From Zoogloea sp. (GTDB lineage Bacteria > Pseudomonadota > Gammaproteobacteria > Burkholderiales > Rhodocyclaceae), in NCBI RefSeq assembly GCF_017302315.1, contig NZ_JAFLDT010000007.1, forward strand, positions 37,531 to 101,530: a DNA stretch of 64,000 nt, in the 5' to 3' direction. Below, in pieces: positions 63,506 to 64,000 of the stretch. The position numbers were made by a program, and so were the translations under genes. The notes under the pieces are model-generated. The model searched no databases. It had not been told where the DNA came from and worked only from the letters and a program-made list of their open reading frames with translations. Every line of letters starts with the position of its first letter. Positions within the stretch are counted from its first letter, which is position 1.

Positions 63506-63525
63506 TTTACCTGAATCAAGGTAAA
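63506..63525. promoter_or_regulatory. short inverted repeat upstream of the hydrolase gene
   Basis: TTTACCT-GAATCA-AGGTAAA, seven-bp arms, 89 bases before the hydrolase start. It may be an operator. No clear promoter pair was found with it. Confidence 0.35.
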
Positions 63526-63555
63526 AGACGCAATAACGGGGCGGAGCGTGCCAAG

Positions 63556-64000
63556 TCAGGGAAGGGGCGCCGGGCCGGGAGGCTCGGCCTTGAAGGCGTT
63601 GCAGAAGCGCAGTTCCTGAGGATAGGGGTAGAAGTCTTCCACGTGCCCGTCGCGGATTCGGGCCTGGGCCTCCTGCCAGAACCGAGGATCAAGCAGGTTG
63701 CGGTGGTGCTTGAGAAAAGCTTTGCGGATCTTCGGCTGGCCAAGCAGGAAGGTGGCGAATTCTTCGGGAAAGACATCCATCGGGCCGGCCGAGTACCAAG
63801 GCTCGCCGGACATTTCCATGTCTTCGTTGGGGGCGGGAGGAATCTTGCGGAAATTGCAGTCCGTCATGTATTCGATTTCGTCGTAGTCGTAAAAGACGAC
63901 TCGCCCATAACGGGTCACACCGAAGTTCTTCCAGAGCATGTCACCGGGGAAGATGTTGGCGATGGCCAGCTCACCGATGGCCTGGCCGTACTCCCGCACA
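63556..64000 (-). CDS. aceK: isocitrate dehydrogenase kinase/phosphatase, C-terminal part
   Basis: The last 147 residues or so; the N-terminus is beyond the right edge. The kinase-core segment [29 protein letters not shown] (shown as GDMLWKNFG and FYDYDEIEY) is the AceK signature with the catalytic loop and the DYD motif. AceK phosphorylates isocitrate dehydrogenase and so sends isocitrate into the glyoxylate bypass. The tail ends EPPGPAPLP. It fits with aceA in this window. Confidence 0.92.
   Translation of the reverse strand, partial: VREYGQAIGELAIANIFPGDMLWKNFGVTRYGRVVFYDYDEIEYMTDCNFRKIPPAPNEDMEMSGEPWYSAGPMDVFPEEFATFLLGQPKIRKAFLKHHRNLLDPRFWQEAQARIRDGHVEDFYPYPQELRFCNAFKAEPPGPAPLP

Noticed and set aside
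1-64000. CRISPR array, prophage, insertion sequence or rRNA operon
   Set aside because: No regularly spaced repeats, integrase, transposase, phage structural gene or rRNA signature was seen; only one tRNA is present and no integration duplicate is apparent beside it.

Overview
The window is one continuous stretch of bacterial chromosome with a high G+C content, dense gene packing and almost no mobile DNA. Gene content points to a motile betaproteobacterium, most likely of the Rhodocyclaceae (Azospira/Dechlorosoma-like). The pointers are a flagellar cluster driven by a sigma-54 promoter and an FlrBC-type pair, a poly(3-hydroxybutyrate) oligomer hydrolase, glyoxylate-bypass genes, the glyQS-gmhB-plsC-ygjP-gloA run and the miaB-ybeZ-ybeY-corC-lnt run. 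The taxonomic assignment is inference from gene content, not a database result.

Layout. 1-6.0 kb: a lactate-oxidation operon on the minus strand (lldE-lldG-lldF-dld; dld runs off the left edge), divergent from a GntR/FCD regulator. Two copies of the same 11-bp operator core lie between them in opposite orientation. 6.0-7.6 kb: a leucine-rich-repeat protein kinase, overlapped by a small gene that an in-frame amber codon interrupts. 7.7-10.3 kb: a membrane histidine kinase, an OmpR-type regulator and a hemerythrin-like protein that lacks one metal ligand. 10.4-15.9 kb: tRNA-Met with its terminator and promoter, then miaB, ybeZ, ybeY, corC and lnt. 15.9-19.5 kb: a TerB-like protein, a TrpB2-type synthase and a chemoreceptor. 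19.7-25.2 kb: glyQS, gmhB, plsC, a YgjP-type metallopeptidase and gloA.

25.4-46.2 kb: flagellar and signalling genes. The run fliF-G-H-I-J-K-L-M-N, then fliO-P-Q-R, reads leftward and continues by a one-base overlap into three signalling genes: a PAS histidine kinase, an HD-GYP response regulator and a hybrid kinase whose first receiver is degenerate. A 70-residue gene of unknown function lies in the opposite direction between fliN and fliO. To the right, flrB-flrC and fliE read rightward, and fliE has a consensus -24/-12 promoter. 46.3-51.6 kb: a YcgR-type flagellar brake, phoU, rpiA, a YidB-like protein, a sulfurtransferase, a STAS/SpoIIAA-like protein and an EamA exporter.

51.7-64 kb: isocitrate lyase (aceA) with a clear promoter and an upstream palindrome, rraA, clpA-clpS, cspA, rpmB-rpmG, radC, coaBC-dut-nudix, a large 3-hydroxybutyrate oligomer hydrolase lipoprotein, and the C-terminal part of aceK at the right edge. 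Lactate oxidation, PHB mobilisation, isocitrate lyase and AceK together describe a metabolism built around C2/C3 acids and storage polymer. I found no CRISPR array, prophage, transposase or rRNA. No wholly new multi-gene system could be demonstrated. The best candidates for something undescribed are the LRR kinase with its interrupted partner gene, the small gene inside the flagellar cluster, the kinase/regulator/hemerythrin set, and the signalling genes coupled to fliR.
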